NCBI RefSeq assembly: GCF_008014345.1
Contig: NZ_VPFL01000013.1
Coordinates: 1 to 64,000, forward strand
Length of the DNA stretch: 64,000 nucleotides
From: Pelomicrobium methylotrophicum
GTDB taxonomy: Bacteria; Pseudomonadota; Gammaproteobacteria; Burkholderiales; UBA6910
Reading direction: 5' to 3'
The position numbers and the translations under genes are program-made. Within the stretch, counting starts at the first letter, position 1. Each line of letters begins with the position of its first letter. Below, one piece after another: positions 18,545-28,253 of the stretch. The notes under the pieces were generated by a model. That model was given only the letters and a program-made list of their open reading frames with translations. It had not been told where the DNA came from and ran no database searches.

Positions 18545-19783
18545 CTACGGGCGCACAACTCGAACGTTCGCCGCAGCCCTGCCACAGCGGCGGCTCCAGT
18601 CGGGCCACGCTGCCGCGATGTGGCGGACGATGGCTCGCGCCACCTCGAGCTTGGAGCCCCGGGGAAGGGGATGGCGGCCCCGTTCGTCGAACAGAACCAC
18701 CTGGTTCTCGTCGCCCCCGATGGCCTCCTGCACCAAGTTGGCCACCAGCAGCGGCACGCCCTTGGCTTCCCGCTTGGCTCGAGCATGCTCTTCCAGGTGC
18801 TCGCTTTCGGCGGCGAATGCCACGCACAATGGCGGCCGGGGCAGCCGCGCCACGTAGCCGAGGATGTCGGGATTGGGCGTGAGCTCCAAGGTCAGGCCGC
18901 CGCTCGCGCGCTTGAGCTTGTGATCACTGCGGTGGGCGGGTCGGAAGTCCGCCACCGCAGCGACTGAGATGAACAGGTCGGCGCCGCTTACCCGTTCCTT
19001 GACCGCCGCGAACATCTGTTCCGCGCTCACGACATCATGGCGGGTCACCCCGTAGGGCGTGGGCAGGCCCACCGGCCCGGCCACCAGTGTCACCTGCGCG
19101 CCCGCCTCCCGCAGCGCCCGGGCGATGGCGAAGCCCATCTTCCCGGAACTCAGGTTGGTGATGCCGCGCACCGTGTCGATGGCCTCGAACGTGGGGCCCG
19201 CCGTCACCAAGGCCCGCACCCCCGCCAGTCCTTTCGGCTGAAATACCGCCAGCGCCGCCTCGAGCAGCTCACCGGGCTCCAGCATGCGGCCCGGCCCCGT
19301 CTCGCCACACGCCTGATCCCCGCTCGCCGGCCCCAGGATCTCCACCCCGTCGGCAGCCAACTGGGCCACGTTGCGCTGAGTGGCGGGGTTCGCCCACATC
19401 TGCCGGTTCATCGCCGGCGCCACCAGCAGCGGACATTCGCGGGCAAGGCAAAGGGTGGAAAGCAGATCATCGGCGAGCCCGTGCGCGAGCTTGGCCAGGA
19501 AATCAGCGCTCGCCGGCGCCACCAGGATCGCCCGGACGGCGCGGGAGAGCTCGATGTGGGCCATGTGGTTTCCGACCCTCGGGTCCCACAGATCGGTATA
19601 CACCGGATTGCCGGAGAGGGCCTGGAACGTCGCTGGCGCAACGAACCGGGTGGCCGCCCTTGTCATCACCACCTGCACGCTCACCCCCTCCTGCACCAGC
19701 AGGCGCGTGAGCTCCGCCGCCTTATAGACCGCGATGCCCCCGGTGAGCCCGAGGAGGAGAGACTTGGTCGAAGAGTCGTTCAT
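18545..19783 (-). CDS. coaBC: CoaBC, bifunctional phosphopantothenoylcysteine decarboxylase/synthetase
   Basis: A 412-residue fusion for two steps of coenzyme A synthesis. The flavin-dependent decarboxylase half (1-185) has LGLTGGIAVYKAAEL and a PAMNRQMW segment. The synthetase half has ALVTAGPTFEAIDTVRGITN and the KLKR lysine. The frame extends upstream to 20119, but MNDSSTKSLLLGLTGG is the family start, so I begin at 19783. It is divergent from radC and upstream of dut. With panBCD at 30-32 kb it supplies most of the CoA pathway. Confidence 0.95.
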   Translation of the reverse strand: MNDSSTKSLLLGLTGGIAVYKAAELTRLLVQEGVSVQVVMTRAATRFVAPATFQALSGNPVYTDLWDPRVGNHMAHIELSRAVRAILVAPASADFLAKLAHGLADDLLSTLCLARECPLLVAPAMNRQMWANPATQRNVAQLAADGVEILGPASGDQACGETGPGRMLEPGELLEAALAVFQPKGLAGVRALVTAGPTFEAIDTVRGITNLSSGKMGFAIARALREAGAQVTLVAGPVGLPTPYGVTRHDVVSAEQMFAAVKERVSGADLFISVAAVADFRPAHRSDHKLKRASGGLTLELTPNPDILGYVARLPRPPLCVAFAAESEHLEEHARAKREAKGVPLLVANLVQEAIGGDENQVVLFDERGRHPLPRGSKLEVARAIVRHIAAAWPDWSRRCGRAAANVRVVRP

Positions 19784-19870
19784 GGAGAAATAGCGCGCCG
19801 GCTCGCCACCCGATCGCAAGTGTAAACTATGGCTCCATTTCGGGAAATCGCCGAAAGGAGAAGAAAAGCC

Positions 19871-20545
19871 ATGGCCATCCCCGATTGGCCGGAGACGGAG
19901 CGCCCCCGGGAGAGGCTCCTCGCCTTCGGGCCTGCCGCGCTTTCGGACAGCGAGCTGCTCGCCATTTTCCTGCGCACCGGCGTAAAGGGCATGAGCGCAG
20001 TCGATCTGGCGCGCGCCCTCCTGCACCGCTTTGGACGTCTTTCCGCCCTCTTTGCCGCGGGGCTGGAGGAATTCTGCGCCATTCCCGGGCTCGGGCCGGC
20101 CAAGTACGCGCAACTGCAAGCCGTGCTGGAGATGGCCAAGCGCGCGCTCAAGGAAGAGCTCCGGCGCGGAAGCCCCCTCACCTCCCCGGCTTCAGTACGC
20201 GAGTACTTGCGGCTGTGGCTCCAAGACAAGGAGCGGGAAGTGTTCGTGGCGCTGTTTCTCGACACCCAGCACCGCGTGATCGCAGCCGAGGAGCTCTTCG
20301 CCGGCACGCTCACCCAAACCAGCGTCTACCCCCGGGAAGTGGTCAAGCGCTCGCTCGCGCTCAACGCGGCCGCCGTCATTTTCGCCCATAACCACCCCTC
20401 GGGCGTCGCCGAGCCTAGTCAAGCCGACCAGGCCCTGACCCGGGCGCTCAAGCAAGCCCTGGCGCTGGTGGACGTGCGGGTTCTTGACCATTTCGTGGTC
20501 GCCGCAGGCGCATGCGTCTCGTTCGCCGAGCGCGGCCTCTTGTGA
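19871..20545 (+). CDS. radC: RadC family JAB/MPN protein
   Basis: A 224-residue RadC-family protein with N-terminal helix-hairpin-helix segments ([19 protein letters not shown]) and a C-terminal MPN/JAB domain carrying the metal motif [14 protein letters not shown]. Despite the name, its function is not established; a DNA-repair role has not held up. I start at 19871, where AAAGGAGAAG is well placed, rather than at the upstream ATG 19829. It is divergent from coaBC, a common arrangement. Confidence 0.9.
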   Translation: MAIPDWPETERPRERLLAFGPAALSDSELLAIFLRTGVKGMSAVDLARALLHRFGRLSALFAAGLEEFCAIPGLGPAKYAQLQAVLEMAKRALKEELRRGSPLTSPASVREYLRLWLQDKEREVFVALFLDTQHRVIAAEELFAGTLTQTSVYPREVVKRSLALNAAAVIFAHNHPSGVAEPSQADQALTRALKQALALVDVRVLDHFVVAAGACVSFAERGLL

Positions 20546-20620
20546 AATCGAAAACCTTGAAAGACACCTGCAAGCGAGGTTAAAATTCTGGATTTTCGAC
20601 AATACTTCCAGGTAGCCCAA

Positions 20621-20857
20621 ATGGCACGAGTTTGCGAAGTCACCGGCAAGCGGCCCATGGTGGGAAACAACGTGTCCCACGCGAACAACAAAACCAAGCG
20701 TCGTTTCCTGCCCAACCTGCAGTACCGGCGCTTCTGGGTCGAAAGCGAAAGGCGATGGGTCAGCCTGCGGATTTCCAACGCGGGCCTGCGCGTGATCGAC
20801 AAGAAGGGCATCGACGTGGTGCTCGCCGAGATGCGAGCCCGCGGCCAGAAGATCTGA
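20621..20857 (+). CDS. rpmB: Ribosomal protein L28
   Basis: A 78-residue L28 of the 50S subunit. It begins [27 protein letters not shown]-like in the standard way and has the usual length. It is followed 16 nt later by rpmG, the conserved rpmB-rpmG operon. Confidence 0.97.
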   Translation: MARVCEVTGKRPMVGNNVSHANNKTKRRFLPNLQYRRFWVESERRWVSLRISNAGLRVIDKKGIDVVLAEMRARGQKI

Positions 20858-20873
20858 AGAAGGAGCAGCCGAG

Positions 20874-21029
20874 ATGCGCGAGAAGATCAAGCTCGAGTCC
20901 ACCGCCGGCACGGGCCACTTCTACACCACCACCAAAAACAAGCGCACCACGCCCGATAAGCTGGAACTGAAAAAGTACGATCCGGTGGCGCGCAAGCATG
21001 TGCTCTACAAGGAGACCAAGCTCAAGTAA
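20874..21029 (+). CDS. rpmG: Ribosomal protein L33
   Basis: A 51-residue L33 of the 50S subunit: [20 protein letters not shown] followed by [17 protein letters not shown] and the C-terminal [10 protein letters not shown]. It lacks the CxxC zinc pairs, so it is the zinc-independent form. The ribosome site AAGGAG lies 8 nt upstream and a terminator follows. Confidence 0.97.
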   Translation: MREKIKLESTAGTGHFYTTTKNKRTTPDKLELKKYDPVARKHVLYKETKLK

Positions 21030-21060
21030 TACGGCGGCATCGAGCGATCGCCCCAAGACA

Positions 21061-21086
21061 AAAAGGCCCGCCTCTGGCGGGCCTTT
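21061..21086. terminator. Bidirectional terminator after rpmG
   Basis: AAAAGGCCCGCC, loop TCT, GGCGGGCCTTTTT. It lies between convergent rpmG and the desaturase gene and can end both transcripts. Confidence 0.88.
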
Positions 21087-21101
21087 TTGTGACCGGCCCT
21101 C

Positions 21102-22265
21102 TCAAGCGTAGCAGCGCAGGCGGCGGGAAAACTCCTGCAGGTGGGCGATGCCGCTCTGCTCCGCCTTGCGGCACCAATCCTGAAGCTGCTTGACCAACTG
21201 CTCGCGGCTCAAGGAGGAGCGCTGCCACAAGGCCGCCAGTTCCTGGCGCATCGAATACAACGTCTCGAGCACGCGGCTGTGCCGCAGGACGGCATCGAGC
21301 TCCTCGCGCTCGCGGGCCCCCAGCTCGGCCTGGTCCCGCAACAGCCAGCGCCTGACGGCGACCAGATCGATCCGGACGCCGTCCTTTGGAAGCCTGTCCC
21401 TGAGCCGCGCCAGCTCTTCGTTCCACGCCCGCTTCACGGTCTTCGCGTAGCGGGCCAGCACTTCGTAGCGGTGGGTGATGACCGCCTGCAGCGTCTCCGC
21501 GTCGGGCGCGGGCTTCGTTGGATCGAGCTTGAGCTTTGGCACAACGCGCTTCACCTGGGCGAGGCCGAGGATTTCGAGAATGCGGATGTAGAGCCAACCG
21601 ATGTCGAACTCATACCAGCGGGCGGACAGCTTGGCCGACGAGGCATAGGCATGGTGGTTATTGTGCAGTTCCTCGCCCCCGATCAGGATACCCCAGGGGA
21701 AGATGTTGGCGCTCGCATCCTCGGTCTGGTAGTTCCGATATCCCCAGTAATGGCCGAGGCCGTTGATGACGCCGGCGGCGAGCACTGGAATCCACAGCAT
21801 CTGTACCGCCCAGATCGTGATCCCGATGGCTCCGAACAGCGCGACATCGATGGCCAGCATCAGGCCCACACCCCAGGTGCTGAACCGGCTGTAGACGTTG
21901 CGCTCTATCCAATCATCGGGCGTACCATACCCGTAACGCTCCAGCGTTTCAGCGTTCTTGGCTTCTTTGCGATAGAGCTCGGTGCCTTCGAGCAAGACCT
22001 TGCGGATGCCCACGATCTGCGGGCTGTGGGGGTCCTCCGCGGTCTCGCAGCGCGCATGGTGCTTGCGGTGAACGGCCGTCCATTCCCGCGTGACCATGCC
22101 GGTGGTCAACCAGAGCCAGAAACGGAAGAAGTGACTGACGACGGGGTGCAGGTCCAACCCCCGATGCGCCTGGTGCCGATGAAGATAAATGGTGACGGCA
22201 GCGATGGTGACGTGAGTGACGGCGAACGTATAGGCCACGTACCCCCACCAAGGAAGATCGATCAT
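21102..22265 (-). CDS. Membrane fatty-acid desaturase
   Basis: A 387-residue integral-membrane di-iron desaturase of the acyl-CoA/stearoyl type, expected to put a cis double bond into acyl chains and adjust membrane fluidity. Three histidine boxes are present: HRHQAH, HRKHH and HNNHH. TM helices lie about 5-30 and 140-180. The C-terminal 110 residues after about 275 are a charged helical extension beyond the catalytic core. It is a single gene, convergent with rpmG. Confidence 0.9.
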   Translation of the reverse strand: MIDLPWWGYVAYTFAVTHVTIAAVTIYLHRHQAHRGLDLHPVVSHFFRFWLWLTTGMVTREWTAVHRKHHARCETAEDPHSPQIVGIRKVLLEGTELYRKEAKNAETLERYGYGTPDDWIERNVYSRFSTWGVGLMLAIDVALFGAIGITIWAVQMLWIPVLAAGVINGLGHYWGYRNYQTEDASANIFPWGILIGGEELHNNHHAYASSAKLSARWYEFDIGWLYIRILEILGLAQVKRVVPKLKLDPTKPAPDAETLQAVITHRYEVLARYAKTVKRAWNEELARLRDRLPKDGVRIDLVAVRRWLLRDQAELGAREREELDAVLRHSRVLETLYSMRQELAALWQRSSLSREQLVKQLQDWCRKAEQSGIAHLQEFSRRLRCYA

Positions 22266-22454
22266 AAAACTGAAGTCCTTGTTTTAGTTTGGAAAGGAAA
22301 ACAGCAGAAGGGAAGCTGCTGCGCCGAGTTTACAGGATTCCCCACCTCAGTCAAGACAACTTCGCGGGGGCGGCGTTCCGCTTGAAGCGGTCCTTGACCG
22401 GCGACCCGCCGCGCCACGGGCTCGCTGCGCATGCCAACGAATCGAGAAAGCGCC

Positions 22455-23705
22455 TCAATGAGCTCGATCCAGCACGGCGGCGAAGAAGCCGTCGGTGCCA
22501 TGCAGGTGGGGAAAGAGGCGCAGACAAGGGCCGGTGTCGAGGGCAATGCCATGGTCCGCCAGCACCTGGGCGGCGGGCACGAGCGAGAATGTCGGTGTGC
22601 GCTCGAGGAACGCCTGGATGATGGCGTCATTCTCCTCTTGGAGGAAGCTGCACGTGGCGTACACCAGGCGACCGCCGGGCTTCACCAGCCTCGCTGCGGC
22701 CTCCAGGATTGCCGCCTGAGTGCGCTTGAGGGCCGCGACGGTGGCGGGTGACTGGCGCCACTTGAGGTCCGGGTTTCGGCGTAGCGTCCCCGTCCCGCTG
22801 CACGGTGCATCGACCAGGACCCGGTCGATTTTCCCGGCCAGGCGCTTCACCCGGGGGTCGTTCTCGGAATCGATGCGCTGGGGATACACGTTGGAGAGGC
22901 CGGAGCGCCTGAGGCGGGGCTTGAGCTGGGCGAGACGCCAGTCGGCTACATCGAAGGCGTAAACACGGCCTTCCGAGCGCATGAGCGTCCCCAAGTGGAG
23001 GGTTTTCCCGCCCGCACCGGCGCAGAAGTCCACCACCATCTCGCCCCGCCGCGGCGCCACCAGGTAGGCGAGCAACTGGCTTCCCTCGTCTTGGACCTCC
23101 ACCACGCCCGAGTGGAATAAAGGGCTGCGATTGATGGGCGGCTTGCCCCGCACGCGGATGCCGACGGGCGAGTAGGGCGTCGGCGCGCACGAGACCCCTT
23201 CCTCGGCCAGGGCCTTGAGCGCCGCATCGCGGCTTGCGCGCAGGGTGTTGACGCGCAGGTCCAGAGGCGCAGGGTGCTGAAGGCCGCCTCCGATGGCGAG
23301 CGCCTGCTCGTCGCCGTAAGCCGCAGCAAGGCGCTCCCAGAGCCAGTCCGGAAGCTCCGCCCGGACCGCGGGCGGAAGATTATCTCCGCAACCGATCGCC
23401 TTAAGGCCGACCAGCCATTCGCGCTCCGCGCCGGAGACCGGCTCCAGCTGCCGCAGATTGAACCCGCCGAAGCGAAACGCGGCGCCCAGGATTCGCAGGC
23501 GGGGGTTCACCGCCCCCGCCGCGTCCAGGAAGCGCGCATGCCGCAGAGCGCCATAGACCGCCTCGGCGACAAACGCCCGGTCGCGCGCGCCCATGTTGGG
23601 ATGCTTGCGAAAGTAGCGGCTGAGCACGGCGTCCGCCGGATGCTCCATGGCAAGCACCTGCTGGAGGGCCTCCACCGCCCGCGGAATCACTGCGGCAAAC
23701 GACAT
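22455..23705 (-). CDS. rsmB: RsmB/Nop2-family rRNA m5C methyltransferase
   Basis: A 416-residue SAM-dependent RNA cytosine-5 methyltransferase. An N-terminal NusB-like helical region (1-150) precedes a Rossmann domain with FCAGAGGKTLHLG, motif IV DAPCSGTGTLRRNPD and motif VI YATCSFLQEEN; the two cysteines are the catalytic pair. Genuine RsmB modifies 16S C967; the exact target here is inferred. Its ATG overlaps the stop of the DUF3108 gene (TGATG). The 189 nt between it and the desaturase hold nothing I recognise. Confidence 0.88.
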   Translation of the reverse strand: MSFAAVIPRAVEALQQVLAMEHPADAVLSRYFRKHPNMGARDRAFVAEAVYGALRHARFLDAAGAVNPRLRILGAAFRFGGFNLRQLEPVSGAEREWLVGLKAIGCGDNLPPAVRAELPDWLWERLAAAYGDEQALAIGGGLQHPAPLDLRVNTLRASRDAALKALAEEGVSCAPTPYSPVGIRVRGKPPINRSPLFHSGVVEVQDEGSQLLAYLVAPRRGEMVVDFCAGAGGKTLHLGTLMRSEGRVYAFDVADWRLAQLKPRLRRSGLSNVYPQRIDSENDPRVKRLAGKIDRVLVDAPCSGTGTLRRNPDLKWRQSPATVAALKRTQAAILEAAARLVKPGGRLVYATCSFLQEENDAIIQAFLERTPTFSLVPAAQVLADHGIALDTGPCLRLFPHLHGTDGFFAAVLDRAH

Positions 23706-24745
23706 CAGGGATCGATACTGAGGGCTGTCAGGAGCAGCTCCGCCACTTGGCCGCTCTTATCGGTAAAGCGCAGCCGTACCGGAAGGTGATAAAAGTCCGT
23801 GGCGAGCCAGGCATCGACCCGGCGTTCTCCCGGCGCCCGCTGGCGGTCCACGTGGAGTGTCTTGAACGGCCCCAGCGCCGTGGGAAGCTGTTCCTCGCCG
23901 ATCACGGTGTACGCGTACCACTCCACCTTGCGACCGTTCAAGACGTGAAACAGGTATGCGCGATCCGCCGGCCGAGTAAACGGAAACTGGAACACAAAGG
24001 AAAGACCATCCTGGCTTGCGCCGTGGAGCGCTTCCAGCCGCTGCCCTGAGGCGCTCGTCATGGTGGCGGTCATGGCCTCCCAGTCGAATTGAACGACATC
24101 TGTCTTGCCCCGCCACCCCCGTTGCAACAGAAAGAAATCGGGTCGCAAACCCTCGGCGCTCAGCCGGCCGCGGCTCTCAGCGATCAACTGCCCGGTGAAA
24201 AAGAGCGACATGAGTCCCTCTGCTTCAGCCATGACCCGCGCCACATAGCGGTCGCCTTCGAGCGTCCAGGCGCCGTAAACCGTCCCCACCCGCACTCCCT
24301 CCTCCCCTGTCACCAGCGCATAGCGCACTTCCGCGCGCCGCGGCATGGGTTGGGCCGGGGGCGGGCTGGGCTCGTCCGCTTCTTGAGCGATGGGCTCGGG
24401 CTCCGCGCGCTGCGGCTGCCCCTCGGGCTCAGCAACCCGATACGCCTCCGGGTCGGGTTCGATGGCCGAGGCAAGCGCTGGCGACTCCACCGCCGCCATC
24501 GTCTCCGGCGCAGGCTGCGGCACTTTGCGAACGCCTGCCCCCGGCCGGGGTGCCCTTCCGGGAACGCGGGAAGGCGCGTCTTCGGCCGCCGCCACGATCA
24601 CCGCTTCGATAGGCGGCGGCAGCTTGGTGTCCACCTGCGGGATCGCGACCGCCGTCCAGCGCTCGCTCCACAGCAGAACCAGCAGGTGGAGCGCCACGGA
24701 AGCGGCAAGCGCCCCTAGGAATCGCGCCCGCGGATGTGGTCTCAT
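23705..24745 (-). CDS. DUF3108 envelope protein
   Basis: A 346-residue protein with one N-terminal TM helix (about 9-28), a proline-rich stretch (about 40-150) and a C-terminal DUF3108 domain (about 165-346) expected in the periplasm. The layout recalls TonB-like spanning proteins, but I see no TonB C-terminal box. The frame extends upstream to 24898, but MRPHPRARFLGALAASVALH at 24745 is the natural start. It lies between purN and rsmB, its usual betaproteobacterial position. Function unknown. Confidence 0.82.
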   Translation of the reverse strand: MRPHPRARFLGALAASVALHLLVLLWSERWTAVAIPQVDTKLPPPIEAVIVAAAEDAPSRVPGRAPRPGAGVRKVPQPAPETMAAVESPALASAIEPDPEAYRVAEPEGQPQRAEPEPIAQEADEPSPPPAQPMPRRAEVRYALVTGEEGVRVGTVYGAWTLEGDRYVARVMAEAEGLMSLFFTGQLIAESRGRLSAEGLRPDFFLLQRGWRGKTDVVQFDWEAMTATMTSASGQRLEALHGASQDGLSFVFQFPFTRPADRAYLFHVLNGRKVEWYAYTVIGEEQLPTALGPFKTLHVDRQRAPGERRVDAWLATDFYHLPVRLRFTDKSGQVAELLLTALSIDP

Positions 24746-24821
24746 GGAACCGCTTGGAAACGCCAGGCCGCTCGTGCCCACGACGGTCACGCTCTCGTCC
24801 GACCCCTTAAGGCCGAGATTC

Positions 24822-25460
24822 CTACGCTTCCACCTCAGGCGTGCACAAAACCCCCGAGGGCACCTTGGCGCCGGCCACTTCGACCCGGCCTTCCACAAGG
24901 CGCAGCCGGCCCTCGACGATCCAGCGAATCGCCTGGGGGTAGATGCGGTGCTCCTGGGCGAGCACCCGGGCTGCCAGCCGCTCTTCGTCGTCGTCGGGCA
25001 ACACCGGGACCGCCGCCTGGATAATGATCGGTCCGTGATCCAGCGACTCGGTCACGTAATGCACGGTGCACCCATGGATGCGCACCCCGGCTTCCAGGAC
25101 CCGACGATGAGTATGAAGCCCCGGAAACGCGGGCAGCAGCGACGGATGAATGTTCACGAGGCGCCCGCGGTAGCGCTGCACGAAACCGGCCGTCAACACG
25201 CGCATGAAGCCTGCCAGCACCACGAGATCCGGCGCATGCCGGTCAATGGCCTCCGCGAGGGCGCGCTCGAACGCCTCCCGGTCGGGATAACTCCGGTGGG
25301 GAACGACCGCGGTCGCAATGCCGTGGGCTCGGGCGATTTCCAGGCCTCGGGCATCGGGCTCGTTGCTGATTACGGCGGCCACCACCACCGGCAAATCCGA
25401 GCGCAGGATCGCCTCCATGTTGCTGCCGCGACCGGAAATGAGGATGACCAGCCGTTTCAT
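24822..25460 (-). CDS. purN: Phosphoribosylglycinamide formyltransferase
   Basis: A 212-residue GAR transformylase, third step of de novo purine synthesis, using 10-formyl-THF. [12 protein letters not shown] (phosphate loop), the catalytic [12 protein letters not shown] and [13 protein letters not shown] with its Asp are present. The start at 25460 overlaps the purM stop as ATGA, the conserved purM-purN coupling. Confidence 0.95.
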   Translation of the reverse strand: MKRLVILISGRGSNMEAILRSDLPVVVAAVISNEPDARGLEIARAHGIATAVVPHRSYPDREAFERALAEAIDRHAPDLVVLAGFMRVLTAGFVQRYRGRLVNIHPSLLPAFPGLHTHRRVLEAGVRIHGCTVHYVTESLDHGPIIIQAAVPVLPDDDEERLAARVLAQEHRIYPQAIRWIVEGRLRLVEGRVEVAGAKVPSGVLCTPEVEA

Positions 25461-26521
25461 GGCCGCGCGGGCTCGATCCGGATCTGGGGCTCGGTTCCGC
25501 GGCGTTCCCGGATCTCGCCGATGCGCCACACCGTCTCGCCGGCTTGCCTGAGCAGCCGCATGGCCTCTTCCGCATGCTCGGGGGCGACAATCACCACCAT
25601 GCCGATGCCGCAGTTAAACACGCGGTAGAGCTCGGCATCAGCGATGCCGCCCAGCGCTTTAAGCCACGCGAAGAGGCGGGGCATAGGCCAGCGCCCCTCC
25701 TCGATCACCGCCGTTACCCGCTCCGGGAGCACGCGGGGCACGTTCTCCAAAAGGCCGCCGCCGGTGATATGGGCGAGGCCCTTCACGGGAAGCCGCTCGA
25801 GCAACGCAAGGATCGGCTTCACGTAGATGCGGGTGGGAGCGAGCAGCACTTCGCCGAGGGGACGCCCGTCGAAGTCGGCGGCGAGATCGAGCTGGTGCAG
25901 GTCCAGGATCCGCCGAATGAGGGAGTACCCGTTGCTGTGCGCGCCGCTGGAAGCAAGCCCCAGCACCACGTCGGCGGGCTGGATGCGGCTCCCGTCGATG
26001 ATGCGGCACCTGTCCACGATACCCACGGCGAACCCGGCGAGGTCGTACTCGCCGGGCGGGTACATGCCCGGCATCTCCGCCGTCTCGCCCCCAATGAGAG
26101 CGCAGCCCGCCAGCTCGCAGCCGGCCGCGATCCCGCCGATGACTTGCGCCGCCACGTCCACGTCCAGCTTCCCGCAGGCGAAATAGTCCAGGAAGAACAG
26201 CGGCTCCGCCCCTTGCACCAGAATGTCGTTGACGCTCATCGCCACGAGGTCGATGCCGACTGTGTCGTGGCGGTTCAGTTGGAACGCGAGCTTGAGCTTG
26301 GTGCCGACGCCGTCGGTGCCGGCGACTAGGACCGGCTCTTGGTAGCCGGACGGCAGGGAAAACAAAGCACCGAAGCCGCCGATCCCGGCCAGCACCCCGG
26401 AGCGCAGGGTACGACGGGCGAGCACCTTGATGGCATCGACGAGGCGATCCCCGGCGTCGATATCGACGCCGGCATCGCGATAAGTGAGAGAGGGATAGGA
26501 ATTGGACTGGCTCACGGGCAC
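25457..26521 (-). CDS. purM: Phosphoribosylformylglycinamidine cyclo-ligase
   Basis: A 354-residue AIR synthetase, fifth step of purine synthesis. The glycine-rich GIGGFGALF, the ATP-binding [10 protein letters not shown] and [13 protein letters not shown] are intact. It is the first gene of purM-purN and divergent from hda across a 176-nt gap, which must hold both promoters. Confidence 0.96.
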   Translation of the reverse strand: MPVSQSNSYPSLTYRDAGVDIDAGDRLVDAIKVLARRTLRSGVLAGIGGFGALFSLPSGYQEPVLVAGTDGVGTKLKLAFQLNRHDTVGIDLVAMSVNDILVQGAEPLFFLDYFACGKLDVDVAAQVIGGIAAGCELAGCALIGGETAEMPGMYPPGEYDLAGFAVGIVDRCRIIDGSRIQPADVVLGLASSGAHSNGYSLIRRILDLHQLDLAADFDGRPLGEVLLAPTRIYVKPILALLERLPVKGLAHITGGGLLENVPRVLPERVTAVIEEGRWPMPRLFAWLKALGGIADAELYRVFNCGIGMVVIVAPEHAEEAMRLLRQAGETVWRIGEIRERRGTEPQIRIEPARP

Positions 26522-26697
26522 TTTCCTGCGGACGACCGAGCGCTTCTCATCCGAGGCGGCTCAATGGCCCCGATAGGAACGGCGGAACGCTCGCCGCTGA
26601 CACGCTAAAATAGGGCAATTCTAATGGAAACTCGCTCTCACCGCTGGTTCTTGTCGTCTCTGCCGCCCTGGAGGGGCGGCCCGTCGCTTCGCTCCGG

Positions 26698-27369
26698 ATG
26701 AATCAGCTCGTCCTGGCGCTGCAGGAGCCGCCGGCGCCCACCTTCGACAATTTCGTTCCCGGCCGCAACGCCGAAGTGGTGGCGGCGCTGCAGGCGCTTG
26801 CCACCCGTCCCGACGCCGAACGGGTGGTTTACCTCTGGGGCGCGCCGGCAAGCGGGCGCACCCATCTCCTGGCGGCCCTTGTCGAGAGTGCGCGGCAGGC
26901 GGGCCTCGAGGCCGCGCTGGTGGCCGGCGCGGCCGGCGTGACCCTGCCCGAGGTCACCCTCCTTGCCCTCGACGGCGTCGAGCGCCTGGACGCCGCCGGA
27001 GAGCGGGCGCTGTTCAATGCTTTGAACCGCGCCCGCGACGGCACTGCCCGGGTCGCGGTGAGCGGACCGTGCCCACCGGCCCGCTTGCGGCTGCGGGAAG
27101 ACGTCACCACGCGGCTCGGGGGCGGCCTCGTGTTCGAAGTGCATCCCTTGTCCGACGAGGAAAAGATCGCCGCGCTGGAAGCCCGCGCCGAAGAGCGCGG
27201 CTTCGCCCTGCCCCGCGAGGCAATCCAATACCTGCTGGCCCGAAGCCCCCGGGATATGGCCACGCTCTTCGCCGTACTCGACCGCCTCGACCAGCGTTCC
27301 ATCGAGCGACACCGTCCGGTGACAGTGCGACTCCTGCGTGAAGTGCTGGAGGAGCCCATGCGGCGCTAA
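26698..27369 (+). CDS. hda: Hda, DnaA regulatory inactivator
   Basis: A 223-residue AAA+ protein homologous to the DnaA ATPase domain but without the DNA-binding domain IV. Bound to the sliding clamp it stimulates ATP hydrolysis by DnaA and prevents re-initiation. The N-terminal QLVLAL (3-8) matches the clamp-binding motif. The phosphate loop is relaxed (WGAPASGRTHLL) and Walker B is LLALDGVERLD. Its place between purM and an HAD hydrolase gene is the usual betaproteobacterial one. Confidence 0.9.
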   Translation: MNQLVLALQEPPAPTFDNFVPGRNAEVVAALQALATRPDAERVVYLWGAPASGRTHLLAALVESARQAGLEAALVAGAAGVTLPEVTLLALDGVERLDAAGERALFNALNRARDGTARVAVSGPCPPARLRLREDVTTRLGGGLVFEVHPLSDEEKIAALEARAEERGFALPREAIQYLLARSPRDMATLFAVLDRLDQRSIERHRPVTVRLLREVLEEPMRR

Positions 27370-27449
27370 CCTGCAGGCAGGAATCCGGGCCTCATCGACA
27401 GCATGATTCTCGGCTATACTTCGTCATTTTTTGGCCCAGGCCTCATTCC

Positions 27450-28130
27450 ATGACGCTGCGGCTTGCCCTTTTCGATCTGGACAACACCCTCCTCGCAGGC
27501 GACAGCGACTTCGAGTGGGCCCAGTTCCTGATCGAGCAGCGGGTGCTGGACCGGGAGGTGTACGAGGTGCGCAACCGCGAGTTTTACGAGCAGTACAAGG
27601 CGGGCACCCTTGACATTCAAGCCTTCCTCGCCTTCCAGCTGAAGCCCTTGGCTCGACATTCCCGCCGCCAGCTCGACGCTTGGCACGAGGAATACATGCG
27701 CACCAGGATCCGCCCCATGATCACGCCGGCCGCCCGGGCGCTGGTGGAGACCCACCGTCGCCAGGGGCACGAGCTTGCCATCATCACCGCCACCAACCGC
27801 TTTGTCACCGCGCCGATCGCCCGCGAGTTCGGCGTGGAGCATCTGATCGCCACCGAGCCGGAGGAGGTGGACGGGGCATTCACCGGCCGGGCGGCGGGCG
27901 TGCCGTGCTTTCGCGAGGGGAAGGTGACGCGGCTGGAACAGTGGCTGGCATCCCGCCGCATGCGCTGGGAGGAGGTGGCCGAAAGCTGGTTCTACAGCGA
28001 CTCCCACAACGATCTGCCGCTGCTCACTCGGGTGACCCATCCGGTGGTGGTCAATCCCGATCCCCCGCTCCGCGCCCACGCTGAGCGACACGGTTGGCCC
28101 ATTCTCTCCCTGCATGAAACGGTCCACTGA
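27450..28130 (+). CDS. HAD-IB family phosphatase
   Basis: A 226-residue haloacid-dehalogenase-type hydrolase. Motif I FDLDNTLLAGDSDFEW supplies the nucleophile Asp, motif II is IITATNRF, and motif III/IV is SDSHNDLPLL. This is the HAD-IB, phosphoserine-phosphatase-like group often found between hda and pcnB. The substrate is not known, and I would not call it SerB without more evidence. Confidence 0.88.
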   Translation: MTLRLALFDLDNTLLAGDSDFEWAQFLIEQRVLDREVYEVRNREFYEQYKAGTLDIQAFLAFQLKPLARHSRRQLDAWHEEYMRTRIRPMITPAARALVETHRRQGHELAIITATNRFVTAPIAREFGVEHLIATEPEEVDGAFTGRAAGVPCFREGKVTRLEQWLASRRMRWEEVAESWFYSDSHNDLPLLTRVTHPVVVNPDPPLRAHAERHGWPILSLHETVH

Positions 28131-28253
28131 CGTCAACGGCCGGTGCGGCCCGGACGGTTTTGGGCGTGTGCTACACTTCATGCCAGCGTCGGGCCTCGCT
28201 CGCGGGCTGCACGGCGCTTCTTCAACGCCTCCTGTCAACCGTTCCACGAGCGG

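Noticed and set aside
26698-27369. DnaA
   Set aside because: The protein has the AAA+ part only, with no domain IV DNA-binding helix-turn-helix, and has the clamp motif of Hda.
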